From JBBSNV01 sp964458605 (lineage in GTDB: Bacteria > Pseudomonadota > Alphaproteobacteria > Reyranellales > JAQSWP01): a stretch of DNA of 64,000 nucleotides. How positions within the stretch are numbered: position 1 is the first letter of the stretch; each line of letters begins with the position of its first letter. Positions 25,746 through 34,778 of this stretch are shown piece after piece. The position numbers and the translations under genes were made by a program. The stretch lies in contig CAYWLS010000011.1 of the NCBI GenBank assembly GCA_964458605.1, positions 1 through 64,000 of the forward strand, in the 5' to 3' direction. The notes under the pieces were generated by a model. It was not told the origin of the DNA and ran no database searches. It saw only the letters and a program-made list of their open reading frames with translations.

Positions 25746-25775
25746 ACTATATATGAATTCTGCATATTTTGGCAA
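25746..25775 (-). promoter_or_regulatory. Candidate amiC promoter
   Basis: On the minus strand TTGCCA (25770-25775) is followed 18 bp later by TATAGT (25746-25751), or 16 bp later by TATATA. The region is strikingly AT-rich against the surrounding GC-rich DNA and lies 33 nt upstream of the amiC ATG. No operator is apparent. Confidence 0.5.
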
Positions 25776-26221
25776 TGCTTTGCAGCGCCGCGCGCGAACG
25801 TCGCCGCCTAAGTCCTTTGCAGTCTTAAATTGCGTTGTGATTTGGCCGGCCCGACAGTATGGTGCTTTCGCGAACGGGCCGTTCCTGTCCGCCACGGTCA
25901 CAAAATGGCCGAAGGCGGCGGCACTCCGCCAGCCCTTGTCCGGTTCTGCCGGACAATGCCCCATTAGTTAGCCCTGATGGCTGTGTGCCACGGGCCGTGT
26001 CGGTGGCGGGTGGGCGACGAAGTGCTGTGGTGGGAGCGGTTTAACTGAAACCCCGAGATCGTGCGGCGCGCTTGGCGCCCGGGGCGCTAGACAGACTCCC
26101 CGTCCTGGCCGTTGGGCCGTTCGACGGGTCGATGACAGCGCCGACGATTTCGTGTCAGACGAGGCCGTATCTGCTCCGTTGGTTCGCGCGGAGCGCCGGG
26201 TGCGGCCGGGAGTCCGACCAA
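25776..26221 (+). other. Long rne leader / amiC-rne divergent region
   Basis: About 450 bases with no convincing gene. A reading frame in phase with rne is open from 26072, but its residues do not resemble RNase E N-termini. In enterobacteria the long rne 5' leader is bound by RNase E itself for feedback control, and a leader of this size would allow the same here. I see no clear sigma70 promoter for rne and no RNA family signature. Confidence 0.4.
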
Positions 26222-29200
26222 ATGGTCAAGCGCATGCTGATCGACGCCACCCATCCCGAAGAAACCCGGGTCGTGGTGGTCAACGGCACCAAACTCGAAG
26301 AATTCGACTTCGAGACCTCCACCAAGAAGCAGCTCAAGGGCAATATCTACCTGGCGAAGGTCATTCGCATCGAACCGTCGCTGCAGGCGGCGTTCGTCGA
26401 TTACGGTGGCAATCGCCACGGCTTCCTGGCCTTCAGCGAAATCCATCCCGACTACTACCAGATCCCGGTCGCCGACCGCGAAGCGCTGCTGGCCGAACAG
26501 GAACGCCGCGCCCGCCAGTCCGAAGAGCAGCAGGAAAGCGGCGGCGGCCGGCGCTGGCGCAACCGCCGCAACGAGCGCAACCGCCGCCCCGAAGCCGACC
26601 AGGCAGCCGACCAGGCCAATGCCGCGGGCGCCGGCGATGACAGCGAGACCGCCCTGGCCGAGACCGAAGGTCACGACCTGGTGGCCGAACCCGGCGACAG
26701 CGGCTTCGACGGCAGCCAGGTCGTCCCGACGCCGGACGAGGCGATCCTGGCCAACGACGCCCAGAACGAGTGGCGCGACGAGGACCGCGATGCCGCCCCG
26801 GCCGACGCCTCCTCCGAGCATCGCCACGACGAGCTTGCCGAGGCCGACCGGACCGACGAGACCGCGCGGCGCCACGCCGAGGCCCGCATCGACTGGCCGG
26901 TGCGGCGCGACGCGGATGCCGACGGCGCCCGTCACGACGAGGATCGCGATCACGACCAGGCGCCCGCCGCCGAAACGGTCGAGATGCACGAGATGCCCCC
27001 CGAACGGGACGACCGGGGCGCCGGTTTCGCGGAAGCCGTCGAACATCACGAAGACGGCTCGGACGAGCGTCGCGACTATCGCGACGAGCCGCACGATCAA
27101 CATTCCCACGATCACGATCACGACGATCACCATCACGATCACGAACTGCATGACGGCATGACGGCGCAGGAAGCGCGGAGCTTCGACGAGCCGGTCGACG
27201 GCGCCGGCGAGATCGGCGACGACCGCGGTACGAGCGAAGCGGCCGACCTGGCCGTCGGCCTGGCCGGCGAGGAAGCCCGCGAAGAGACCAATGTCGAGAC
27301 CGTCGGCGGCGAGGATCTGGGCGAGGAAGAACGTCCGCGCCGCTCGCAGTCCTTGCGCAACTACAAGATCCAGGAAGTCATCAAGCGCCGCCAGATCCTG
27401 CTGGTGCAGGTGGTCAAGGAAGAGCGCGGCAACAAGGGCGCGGCGCTGACCACCTACCTGTCGCTGGCCGGCCGCTATTGCGTGCTGATGCCCAATGCCG
27501 GCCGTGGCGGCGGCATCTCGCGCAAGATCTCCAACCCGGCCGACCGCAAGCGCATGAAGGAGATGCTGAGCGAGCTCGAGGTTCCGAGCGGCATGGGCGT
27601 GATCCTGCGCACCGCCGGGCTGGAGCGCAGCAAGGCCGAGATCAAGCGCGACTACGACTACCTCATGCGGCTGTGGGACACCATCCGCGAGGTGACGCTG
27701 AAATCCACGGCGCCGGCGCTGATCTACGAAGAAGGCAACCTGATCAAGCGCTCGATCCGCGACCTCTACAACAAGGACATCGAGGACATCGCCATCGAGG
27801 GCGACGACGGCTATCGCGCCGCCAAGGACTTCATGCGCCAGCTCATGCCGAGCCACGCCAAGAAGGTCCAGCTCTACAACGACCAGACTCCCCTGTTCCA
27901 CCGCTATCAGGTGGAAACCCAGCTCGACGCCATGCATTCGCCGGTCGTCCAGCTGCGTTCGGGCGGCTACATCGTCATCAACCCGACCGAAGCGCTGGTG
28001 GCGATCGACGTGAACTCCGGCCGCTCGACCAAGGAGCGCAACATCGAGGAAACGGCGCTGCGCACCAATGTCGAGGCGGCCGAGGAGATCGCCCGGCAGC
28101 TGCGACTGCGCGACCTGGCCGGCCTGATCGTGATCGACTTCATCGACATGGAAGACCAGCGCCATCAGCAGCAGGTCGAGCGCCGGCTCAAGGAAGCGAT
28201 GCGCTCGGATCGCGCGCGCATCCAGATCGGACGCATCAGCGCCTTCGGCCTGCTCGAACTGTCGCGCCAGCGCCTGCGCCCGTCGCTGCTGGAGATCTCG
28301 ACCGAGATCTGCCCGCACTGCGAGGGTACCGGTCGCGTACGCTCGACCGAATCGACCGTGCTGCACGTGCTGCGCGGCATCGAGGAAGAAGGCATTCGTC
28401 GCCGCGCCGCCGAGATCCGCGTCGCGGTGCCCACCGCCGTGGCACTCTATCTGCTGAACCAGAAGCGTGGCGCATTGAGCGAGATCGAGCAGCGCTATGG
28501 CCTGCGCGTATTCGTCGACGGCGACGAATCGCTCATTCCGCCCCACTACAAGCTGGAGCGCATCCGCAGCCGGCCGGCCGATCAGGCGCCGGTGCCCCTG
28601 TCGATGGCCAGCGCCGCGTACAATACCGAAGAGCCGGTCGAGGAAGAGATCGACGAGGATGCGGTCGCCGATATCGCCACGGGCGAGGACGCCGCCGGCA
28701 GCCAGGGCGGCGAGGAAACGGGGCCCGACGGGCGCCGCCGCCGCCGCCGTCGCCGGCGTCGGCGTCCGGAGGATAACGGCGCCGTCGGCGAACTGCCGGG
28801 CATGGGCGATCAGCCCAACGTGCTGGGCCACGACATGGTGCCCGAGGCCAATGCCGGCGACATGCCGGCGACCGAGGAGTTCGAAGGCGACGAAGACGAG
28901 AGTACCGACGCCACCGATGTCGCCGCCGACGGCGCCACGGCGGAAGACGGCGAGCCCAATCGCCGCCGTCGCCGGCGCGGCCGCCGCGGCGGCCGTCGTC
29001 GCCGCCATGGCGAACGCGAGGGCGGTGAGCGCGAGGGTGGCGACCGGGAGGGCGGCGATCTCGATCACGCAGCGCCGAACCACGACGAGGCACCGAAATC
29101 CATCGACGACCATGACCCGGCTCACGCCCACGCAACGCGCGAGGCCGACCACAGCGTCGGGTCCGACCAGCAGGCGCATCAGCCGGCCGTGCCGGCCGAA

Positions 29201-29392
29201 GAAATGCCGCGAACCGCTCATAACCAGCCTGCCCCGGCGTCCGAACCCGTCCATGCCGCCAGCGTGCTGAACGCCCAGGCGACGACCGCCGACGAGCCGA
29301 CGACGCCCAGCGAACCGGCCGTCGAAGCAAACGAGACTCCGGCCGGCCCGCCGCGGCGCGGCTGGTGGCAACGGCTGACGACGCGGGAGTAA
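26222..29392 (+). CDS. rne: Ribonuclease E
   Basis: A 1056-residue RNase E, the endonuclease of the RNA degradosome. It starts MVKRMLIDATHPEETRVVVV. The S1 domain begins near residue 39 and is split by an acidic, low-complexity insertion of about 280 residues (roughly 92-372), which includes a histidine-rich stretch at 291-311. The DNase I-like catalytic domain has D596 (AIDVNSGR) and D639 (VIDFIDMED), equivalent to E. coli D303 and D346 with the same 43-residue spacing. The Zn-link CPHC is at 697-700. The C-terminal tail is disordered with two Arg-rich blocks, likely RNA- or partner-binding. A strong terminator follows. Confidence 0.95.
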   Translation: MVKRMLIDATHPEETRVVVVNGTKLEEFDFETSTKKQLKGNIYLAKVIRIEPSLQAAFVDYGGNRHGFLAFSEIHPDYYQIPVADREALLAEQERRARQSEEQQESGGGRRWRNRRNERNRRPEADQAADQANAAGAGDDSETALAETEGHDLVAEPGDSGFDGSQVVPTPDEAILANDAQNEWRDEDRDAAPADASSEHRHDELAEADRTDETARRHAEARIDWPVRRDADADGARHDEDRDHDQAPAAETVEMHEMPPERDDRGAGFAEAVEHHEDGSDERRDYRDEPHDQHSHDHDHDDHHHDHELHDGMTAQEARSFDEPVDGAGEIGDDRGTSEAADLAVGLAGEEAREETNVETVGGEDLGEEERPRRSQSLRNYKIQEVIKRRQILLVQVVKEERGNKGAALTTYLSLAGRYCVLMPNAGRGGGISRKISNPADRKRMKEMLSELEVPSGMGVILRTAGLERSKAEIKRDYDYLMRLWDTIREVTLKSTAPALIYEEGNLIKRSIRDLYNKDIEDIAIEGDDGYRAAKDFMRQLMPSHAKKVQLYNDQTPLFHRYQVETQLDAMHSPVVQLRSGGYIVINPTEALVAIDVNSGRSTKERNIEETALRTNVEAAEEIARQLRLRDLAGLIVIDFIDMEDQRHQQQVERRLKEAMRSDRARIQIGRISAFGLLELSRQRLRPSLLEISTEICPHCEGTGRVRSTESTVLHVLRGIEEEGIRRRAAEIRVAVPTAVALYLLNQKRGALSEIEQRYGLRVFVDGDESLIPPHYKLERIRSRPADQAPVPLSMASAAYNTEEPVEEEIDEDAVADIATGEDAAGSQGGEETGPDGRRRRRRRRRRRPEDNGAVGELPGMGDQPNVLGHDMVPEANAGDMPATEEFEGDEDESTDATDVAADGATAEDGEPNRRRRRRGRRGGRRRRHGEREGGEREGGDREGGDLDHAAPNHDEAPKSIDDHDPAHAHATREADHSVGSDQQAHQPAVPAEEMPRTAHNQPAPASEPVHAASVLNAQATTADEPTTPSEPAVEANETPAGPPRRGWWQRLTTRE

Positions 29393-29447
29393 CCGAGCGT
29401 CGTTCTACCGCCGGGGGTGCCTGGCTTCGGCACCCGCCCCGAAACGC

Positions 29448-29477
29448 CAAAGGGCCCCGCCGGGGCCCTTTGTTTTT
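29448..29477 (+). terminator. Rho-independent terminator of rne
   Basis: An 11-bp perfect stem (caaagggcccc / ggggccctttg) with a 3-nt loop is followed directly by five T residues (29473-29477), 55 bases after the rne stop. A second small hairpin precedes it. On the other strand the stem is not followed by a T-run, so termination of the convergent transporter gene would be weaker. Confidence 0.9.
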
Positions 29478-29520
29478 GCCGGAACATCGTCCGGCGGCGC
29501 TCCGGCGAGACCGGTCGGCG

Positions 29521-31296
29521 CTAGAATCGGGTGGTGAGGGTGAAGAAGCCGCGCCAATTGTCAGCGTTGTCGCGACCGGCGATATCCCGGGTCAGCGGCT
29601 TGGCGATATAGAACTCGCCCGACACTTCGTTGATGAAATTCAGCCGCACGCCGGCGCCCGCCGACATCAGCGAGTCGCGGTCGGTGTGGTCCTGCTTGCT
29701 GGCCTTGTCCTTGTTCCAGATCTTGCCGTAGTCCCAGAAGGCGAACAGCTGGTAGCCCTTGAGGAAGCGGAAGTCCGCCGGGCCGCCGTATTGCAGTTCG
29801 ACCTTGGTGGCAATGCCGTGCTCGCCGGCGATCTCCGATGGATCGTAGCCGCGGCCGTATTGCGAGCCGCCGACCCCGAACTCCTCCGAGGACAGTAGGG
29901 TGTTGAAGGAGAATTGACCTTGCGCCGCCACGTACAGGCTGAGCCCCGGCACGAACAGGCTCTGCAGACGCGACACCTCGGCGGTCACCTTGGTGAAGTC
30001 GGCGGTGCCTTCGGGGCGCGAGGAGTCGGGATCGCGGTGGGTGTAGCCGAAGATCGGGAGGCCCTTGCTGACCTCGAAATCGACGAAATTGACGCCGCGG
30101 AAACGGTCCACCAGGTCGAAACTGCCGCCCACCCGCAGCACGCGCAGATGGTCCTTGCGTTCGTCCTTGATGGGAATGCCCAAATCGGTGGTGGTGTCGA
30201 CGTCGCGCCAGACGAAACTGCCGCGCAGATAGAGGTTCATCGTGCGCGAGCGGATCAGCGGATGCGACACGCGGAAAGTCTCGGTCCAGACCTCGCCGTC
30301 GATGGCATTGACCGGAGCGTTGAGGTTGCCCGGCTTGGACTTCGAATAGGCGACGCCGAAGCCGACCTTGGTGCCCTCGCTGCCGATATCCTGGTCCCAA
30401 TTGCCTTCCAGGTAGTGCAGTTCGTTCCAGTCGCCGATCGTATTGATGGCGCGCAGGCCGATGCGCTCGGACAGGCCGAGCGGCGAGTTCAGCACCATGC
30501 CGACCTGGCCCTGATAGGGTCCCGAGTAGCGCGAGCCGAAATTGTCGGCGGAGCCGAAGAAATCGACAGTCTTCTTGCGCGCCTGGATCACCAATGTGGC
30601 GGCGCCTGGATCGTTGCCCTGCGACGGCGCCAGCACGGCCTGGGCATTGACACCCGGCAGGTCGTTGGCCAGCAACAGGTAGCGCTCCATCATCCTGGCC
30701 GTGATCGGACGAGCGCCGACCATCTGCCGCGCATAGGCCTCGAGCTTGGCCCGCACGCCGCCGATCAGCGTGCCGGAGAAGCCGGGCTTGAAGTCGCCAT
30801 CGATCCGGAAATCCTTGATGTAGCCTTCGACCACCTGGATCTTCAGCGCCCCGCCGGAGATGCGTTGCGCGGGAATCACGGCGCGCGAAAGAATGTAGCC
30901 GTCGTTGCGGTACTTGGTGGTGATGCGGTCGGCGATCAGCTGCGCATCGGCCAGGCTGATCTCGTGGCCGACCATGCCGGCCCACGCTTCGGCCAGAGCC
31001 TTGTCGTCGTAGACCGTCGATCCGACGACGGTCACGGCAGTCAGGTTGAACTTGATCTTGGCGGCGGCGCCGTTGATCTGGCGCTCGGGTTCAACCAGCG
31101 GAAGAATCTGGTCGGTGGTGACGCGCGGCTGCGGCGGCGGCTCGAAACGCTGCTGCACACGGCCCGGATCGGATGCCGGCGGCAGGCCCTGGGCCAGAGC
31201 CGAGCCCAACGGCGCCCATACCACCAGCGCCGCTGCCACCGAAATCGATGCTGCGGAGACCCGGCATTTGCGGCGCATGGCGCGGCTCAGTGGCAT
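29521..31296 (-). CDS. TpsB/ShlB-family outer-membrane two-partner secretion transporter
   Basis: A 591-residue Omp85-superfamily transporter of the ShlB/FhaC type. A Sec signal peptide ends at ALA-Q (residue 35). A Pro-rich linker leads to the POTRA domains (from about residue 78, FNLTAVTVVGSTVYDDKAL; second in the VVEGYIKDF region). A 16-strand barrel follows from about 245 to the end. The terminal residue is Phe (LTTRF), the usual outer-membrane insertion signal. TpsB proteins export one large TpsA exoprotein; no TpsA gene is in this window, so the partner is elsewhere or the protein has another role. Confidence 0.88.
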   Translation of the reverse strand: MPLSRAMRRKCRVSAASISVAAALVVWAPLGSALAQGLPPASDPGRVQQRFEPPPQPRVTTDQILPLVEPERQINGAAAKIKFNLTAVTVVGSTVYDDKALAEAWAGMVGHEISLADAQLIADRITTKYRNDGYILSRAVIPAQRISGGALKIQVVEGYIKDFRIDGDFKPGFSGTLIGGVRAKLEAYARQMVGARPITARMMERYLLLANDLPGVNAQAVLAPSQGNDPGAATLVIQARKKTVDFFGSADNFGSRYSGPYQGQVGMVLNSPLGLSERIGLRAINTIGDWNELHYLEGNWDQDIGSEGTKVGFGVAYSKSKPGNLNAPVNAIDGEVWTETFRVSHPLIRSRTMNLYLRGSFVWRDVDTTTDLGIPIKDERKDHLRVLRVGGSFDLVDRFRGVNFVDFEVSKGLPIFGYTHRDPDSSRPEGTADFTKVTAEVSRLQSLFVPGLSLYVAAQGQFSFNTLLSSEEFGVGGSQYGRGYDPSEIAGEHGIATKVELQYGGPADFRFLKGYQLFAFWDYGKIWNKDKASKQDHTDRDSLMSAGAGVRLNFINEVSGEFYIAKPLTRDIAGRDNADNWRGFFTLTTRF

Positions 31297-31514
31297 CGCC
31301 TAGCCATTCCGGCGGCCCCCCTTCGCAGCCCGCATAACTTCCCCCAAGGAATACGCAAAAGCCCTGTCTACCAGTAAGATAGACCCTTCTTCCCGTACCA
31401 ATTCACTTACCGCGTGTCAAATGACAACACCCTCCGTACGCCATATCTCGCGGATCGTGTCCCCAGCGCTACAATTCAATGTAGCTTGAAGCAACGGTTC
31501 CGCCGCCTTGTTTC

Positions 31515-32570
31515 TCAGCCGATGCGGCCAGCGGTCAGCCCCGGCCACAGCGCTTGCGGACCCGCATCGCAGACCAGCCGGCCCAACTCGCCTGCCCACA
31601 CCGTATCGCTGCCGTAGTCGTCGCGCCAGCACCAGAGTCGGCGCGTGAAATGATGCAGATTGTGCTCGTAGGTGAAGCCCATCGCGCCCAGGACCTGATG
31701 GCCGGCGGCGGCGATCTTGCCGGCCGCTTCGCTGGCGCGCGTCTTGGCCGCCGCCACCGCAATGCCGGGATCGCCCGAGTCGGCGGCATAGGCGGCCGAT
31801 TCGGCGGCCGCGTTGACTGCCGCGACATGTCCGGCCAGTTCGGCGAGCAGCTGCTGAAGCGCCTGGAAGCTGCCGATCGGCCGGCCGAACTGCTTGCGCT
31901 CCCGGGCATACTGCACGCAGATGTCGAGCACGCGCTGCCCCGCGCCGGCCATCTGCTGCACCCGCATCAGGGCGCCGAGCTGCCAGAGCTGGGCCGCCGA
32001 AACGGGCAGATCGCCCGCCGCCGTCGCCGCCGCATCCTGCAGATCGAGCCGGCCGCGCGGTTCGCCGGCCGAATTGCCGGCATCGGCCTGCCGCGCCCCG
32101 TCCAGCACCACCAGCCGCAGGCCGCCCTTTTCGCTCTCCGCCGCCGCGACCACGGCCGCGGCGGCATGCAGCCACGACACCTCGCGCAGCGCGCCGGAGA
32201 CGCGCCTGCCATCGCCGCTCAGGCGCAACGGCGTCCGACCGATCGCCAACGCCAGCGGTCCTTCCGGCAGCGCCACGCCGGCCAGCGAGCCCAGATAGCG
32301 GGCCAATGCGGTTTCCGCCGCGGGCAGCGGCACGGCGTGATAGCCCAGCAGCCGCTGCACCGCCGAGAGATCGACCAGCGAGCCGCCAACCCCGCCGGCA
32401 TCCTCCGATGCGGCGATGCCGGTCAAGCCCGCCTCTTCCACCGCCGACCACAGATCGGCCGGCCAGGCGCCCTTCTCGGCTGCGTTGACGATGTCGGGCG
32501 GACATTTGTCGGTCAGCAGGCGGCCCGCCGTCTCCAACATCATTTCGCGCGTGTCTTGATCCAACGCCAT
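31515..32570 (-). CDS. Acyl-CoA dehydrogenase family protein (smaller, divergent subunit)
   Basis: A 351-residue acyl-CoA dehydrogenase-fold protein. The C-terminal domain is recognisable (VQYARERKQFGRPIGSFQALQQLLAELA and AGHQVLGAMGFTYEHNLHHFTRR), while the N-terminal and middle domains are diverged and shorter than in classical enzymes. It lies 28 nt downstream of a second, better-conserved acyl-CoA dehydrogenase. Such side-by-side pairs often form alpha2beta2 heteromers acting on bulky (for example steroid or isoprenoid side-chain) CoA esters; that assignment is an inference. Confidence 0.87.
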   Translation of the reverse strand: MALDQDTREMMLETAGRLLTDKCPPDIVNAAEKGAWPADLWSAVEEAGLTGIAASEDAGGVGGSLVDLSAVQRLLGYHAVPLPAAETALARYLGSLAGVALPEGPLALAIGRTPLRLSGDGRRVSGALREVSWLHAAAAVVAAAESEKGGLRLVVLDGARQADAGNSAGEPRGRLDLQDAAATAAGDLPVSAAQLWQLGALMRVQQMAGAGQRVLDICVQYARERKQFGRPIGSFQALQQLLAELAGHVAAVNAAAESAAYAADSGDPGIAVAAAKTRASEAAGKIAAAGHQVLGAMGFTYEHNLHHFTRRLWCWRDDYGSDTVWAGELGRLVCDAGPQALWPGLTAGRIG

Positions 32571-32598
32571 GGTCGCTTTTTCCTTTTTCTTCGATCGC

Positions 32599-33774
32599 TC
32601 AGCGCAGGCCCAGGCCGCGGGCGATGATGCCGCGCAGAATCTGGGTGGTGCCGCCCTGGATGGTATAGGCCGGCGACAGCATGGTGGCCTGGCGCGCGAT
32701 ATCGATGAAATCCTCCAGCTGCTCGTCGGACACGGCCTCGCTTTGCGCCAGGCTGCGCGCCACCTCGGGCAGTTCCTGCTGGAAAGCGGTGCCCAGATCC
32801 TTGACCACCGAGGCTTCCGTGACCGGCATCTTGCCGGCCTGAAGCAGCCCGGCGACCGACAGCGACATCTGACGCAGGTTCCACAGCTTGGCGGCCATGC
32901 GCCCGACCGTTTCCGCAGCGCGCGGCGAGGCCTGCCGGCCGATCAGCCGCACCAGTTCGCGCAGCACATGGAAGTTGGTGAGGAAGCGCTCGGGGCCGCT
33001 GCGCTCGAACGCCAGTTCCGATGTCACCTGCTTCCAGCCGTCGCCCTCGCTGCCCAGCATGTTCTCGTCGGGAACGAACACGTCGACATAGTTGACCTCG
33101 TTGAAATCGTGCCGGCCAGCCAGGTTGATCACCGGGCGTATCGTGATGCCCGGCGATTTCAGGTCGACCACGAACTGGCTCAGCCCGGCGTGGCGATCCT
33201 CGCTCTTCGGCGAGGTGCGGCACAGCACGATGCAATAGTGGCAATGATGCGCGCCGGAGGTCCAAAGCTTGGTGCCGGTGATCTTCCAGCCGCCCTCGAC
33301 TTTGTCGGCGCGGGTGCGCACCGAGGCGAGGTCGGAACCCGAATCGGGCTCGCTCATGCCGATGCAGAAATAGCTTTCGCCGCGCGTGATGGGCGGCAGG
33401 TATTTCCGCTTCTGGGCCTCGGTACCGAAGCGCAGTACGAGCGGGCCGCTCTGGCGGTCGGCCACCCAGTGGGCGCCGGCCGGCGCACCGTTGGCCAACA
33501 GCTCTTCGGTCAATACGTAGCGCGCCAACTGGCTCTGCGCGGCGCCGCCATACTGCTTGGGCCAGGTCAGGCCGATCCAGCCCCTCGCGCCCAGCGCCCG
33601 GCTGAACTCCGGCGAGAAGCTGCCCCAGCTCTTGAAGCGGTCGGGCGACTTGTCCTTGGGAAGCTGTTCTTTGAGAAAGGAGCGGATTTCGCCGCGCAAC
33701 GCTTCGAACTCGGCCGGCAACTGCAGCGGCGGAAAAGCCAGGGTCGAGCCCAGGCTTGCGGATTGAACACTCAT
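32599..33774 (-). CDS. Acyl-CoA dehydrogenase
   Basis: A 391-residue FAD-dependent acyl-CoA dehydrogenase. It has the typical core: GWIGLTWPKQYGG, YFCIGMSEPDSGSDLASVRTRA, GGWKITGTKLWTSGAHHCHY and the C-terminal YTIQGGTTQILRGIIARGLGL. First gene of a two-gene unit with the smaller paralogue. It is divergent from the crotonase gene at 33978, suggesting a shared acyl-CoA catabolic role, but the substrate chain cannot be read from sequence. Confidence 0.92.
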   Translation of the reverse strand: MSVQSASLGSTLAFPPLQLPAEFEALRGEIRSFLKEQLPKDKSPDRFKSWGSFSPEFSRALGARGWIGLTWPKQYGGAAQSQLARYVLTEELLANGAPAGAHWVADRQSGPLVLRFGTEAQKRKYLPPITRGESYFCIGMSEPDSGSDLASVRTRADKVEGGWKITGTKLWTSGAHHCHYCIVLCRTSPKSEDRHAGLSQFVVDLKSPGITIRPVINLAGRHDFNEVNYVDVFVPDENMLGSEGDGWKQVTSELAFERSGPERFLTNFHVLRELVRLIGRQASPRAAETVGRMAAKLWNLRQMSLSVAGLLQAGKMPVTEASVVKDLGTAFQQELPEVARSLAQSEAVSDEQLEDFIDIARQATMLSPAYTIQGGTTQILRGIIARGLGLR

Positions 33775-33977
33775 TCATTCACCTCTTGCGCGAGCTATGC
33801 TACAGCCTCCGCCAGCCCGACCGCGAAACAAATCGGCGACAAATTCGCATAGGAAAACGCCATCCGGCATGCGGCAATGCCGTGCCGCGAGCACCCACGC
33901 CGCCTCGGCCCTTTACGTCGCTCCGGGCAGTCACATAAGCTCCGGCCCGAAATTACAGACAAAGCAAAAGGACAGCC

Positions 33978-34778
33978 ATGACCGACCAGCTCCTGGTGAA
34001 AAAAGACGGCCACATCGTCACCCTGACGATCAATCGGCCCGACATCCGCAACGCCATCTCCGACCAGGAGATGATCGACGCGCTGGTCGACGCCATTGGC
34101 GCCCTCAACGCCGATCGCGACGCGCGCGTGGCGATCCTGACCGGCGCCGGTACCGCGTTCAGCTCCGGCGGCAACGTCAAGAAGATGCGCGAGGGCGGCG
34201 GCATGTTCGCCGGCTCCGCCTACGACATCAGGAACGGCTATCTGCGCGGCATCCAGCGCATTCCGCTGGCGATGTACGAACTCGAGGTGCCGATCATCGC
34301 CGCGGTCAACGGCCATGCCATCGGCGCCGGCTGCGACCTGGCCTGCATGTGCGACATCCGCATCGCCGGCAAAAGCGCGCGTTTCGCCGAAAGCTTCGTC
34401 AAGATCGGCATCATTCCGGGCGACGGCGGCGCATGGTTCCTGCCGCGGGCGGTGGGCATGTCGAAGGCCTGCGAAATGGCCTTCACCGGCGACCAGATCG
34501 ACGCCGACGAGGCGCTGGCCTGCGGCCTGGTGTCCAAGGTGGTGCCGGACGACAAGCTGATGGACGAGGCTATGGCGCTGGCCAAGCGTATCGCCGCCAA
34601 TCCGCCGCACGCCTTGCGCATGGGCAAGCGCCTGCTGCGCGAAGGCGAGCGCAACAGCCTGCAGACTCTGCTCGACATGTCGGCCTCGATGCAGGCGCTG
34701 GCGCACAAGACCGAAGACCATGCCGAGGCGATCTCGGCCTTCCTCGACAAGCGCGCACCGAGCTACAAGGGCAAATGA
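33978..34778 (+). CDS. Enoyl-CoA hydratase/isomerase family protein
   Basis: A 266-residue crotonase. Oxyanion-hole segments are FSSGGNVKKM and GHAIGAGCDLAC. Of the two acid/base glutamates of rat enoyl-CoA hydratase, the one equivalent to E164 is kept (SKACEMAFTG), while the E144 position appears to be Phe (RFAESFVKIGIIPG), so the reaction may be isomerisation or another crotonase chemistry. SD AAGGA precedes the ATG. Its stop overlaps the start of the next gene (ATGA). Confidence 0.9.
   Translation: MTDQLLVKKDGHIVTLTINRPDIRNAISDQEMIDALVDAIGALNADRDARVAILTGAGTAFSSGGNVKKMREGGGMFAGSAYDIRNGYLRGIQRIPLAMYELEVPIIAAVNGHAIGAGCDLACMCDIRIAGKSARFAESFVKIGIIPGDGGAWFLPRAVGMSKACEMAFTGDQIDADEALACGLVSKVVPDDKLMDEAMALAKRIAANPPHALRMGKRLLREGERNSLQTLLDMSASMQALAHKTEDHAEAISAFLDKRAPSYKGK

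Noticed and set aside
26087..29371. A 1094-codon open frame on the minus strand opposite rne
   Set aside because: It mirrors the codon structure of rne, has low-complexity hydrophobic composition and no family resemblance.
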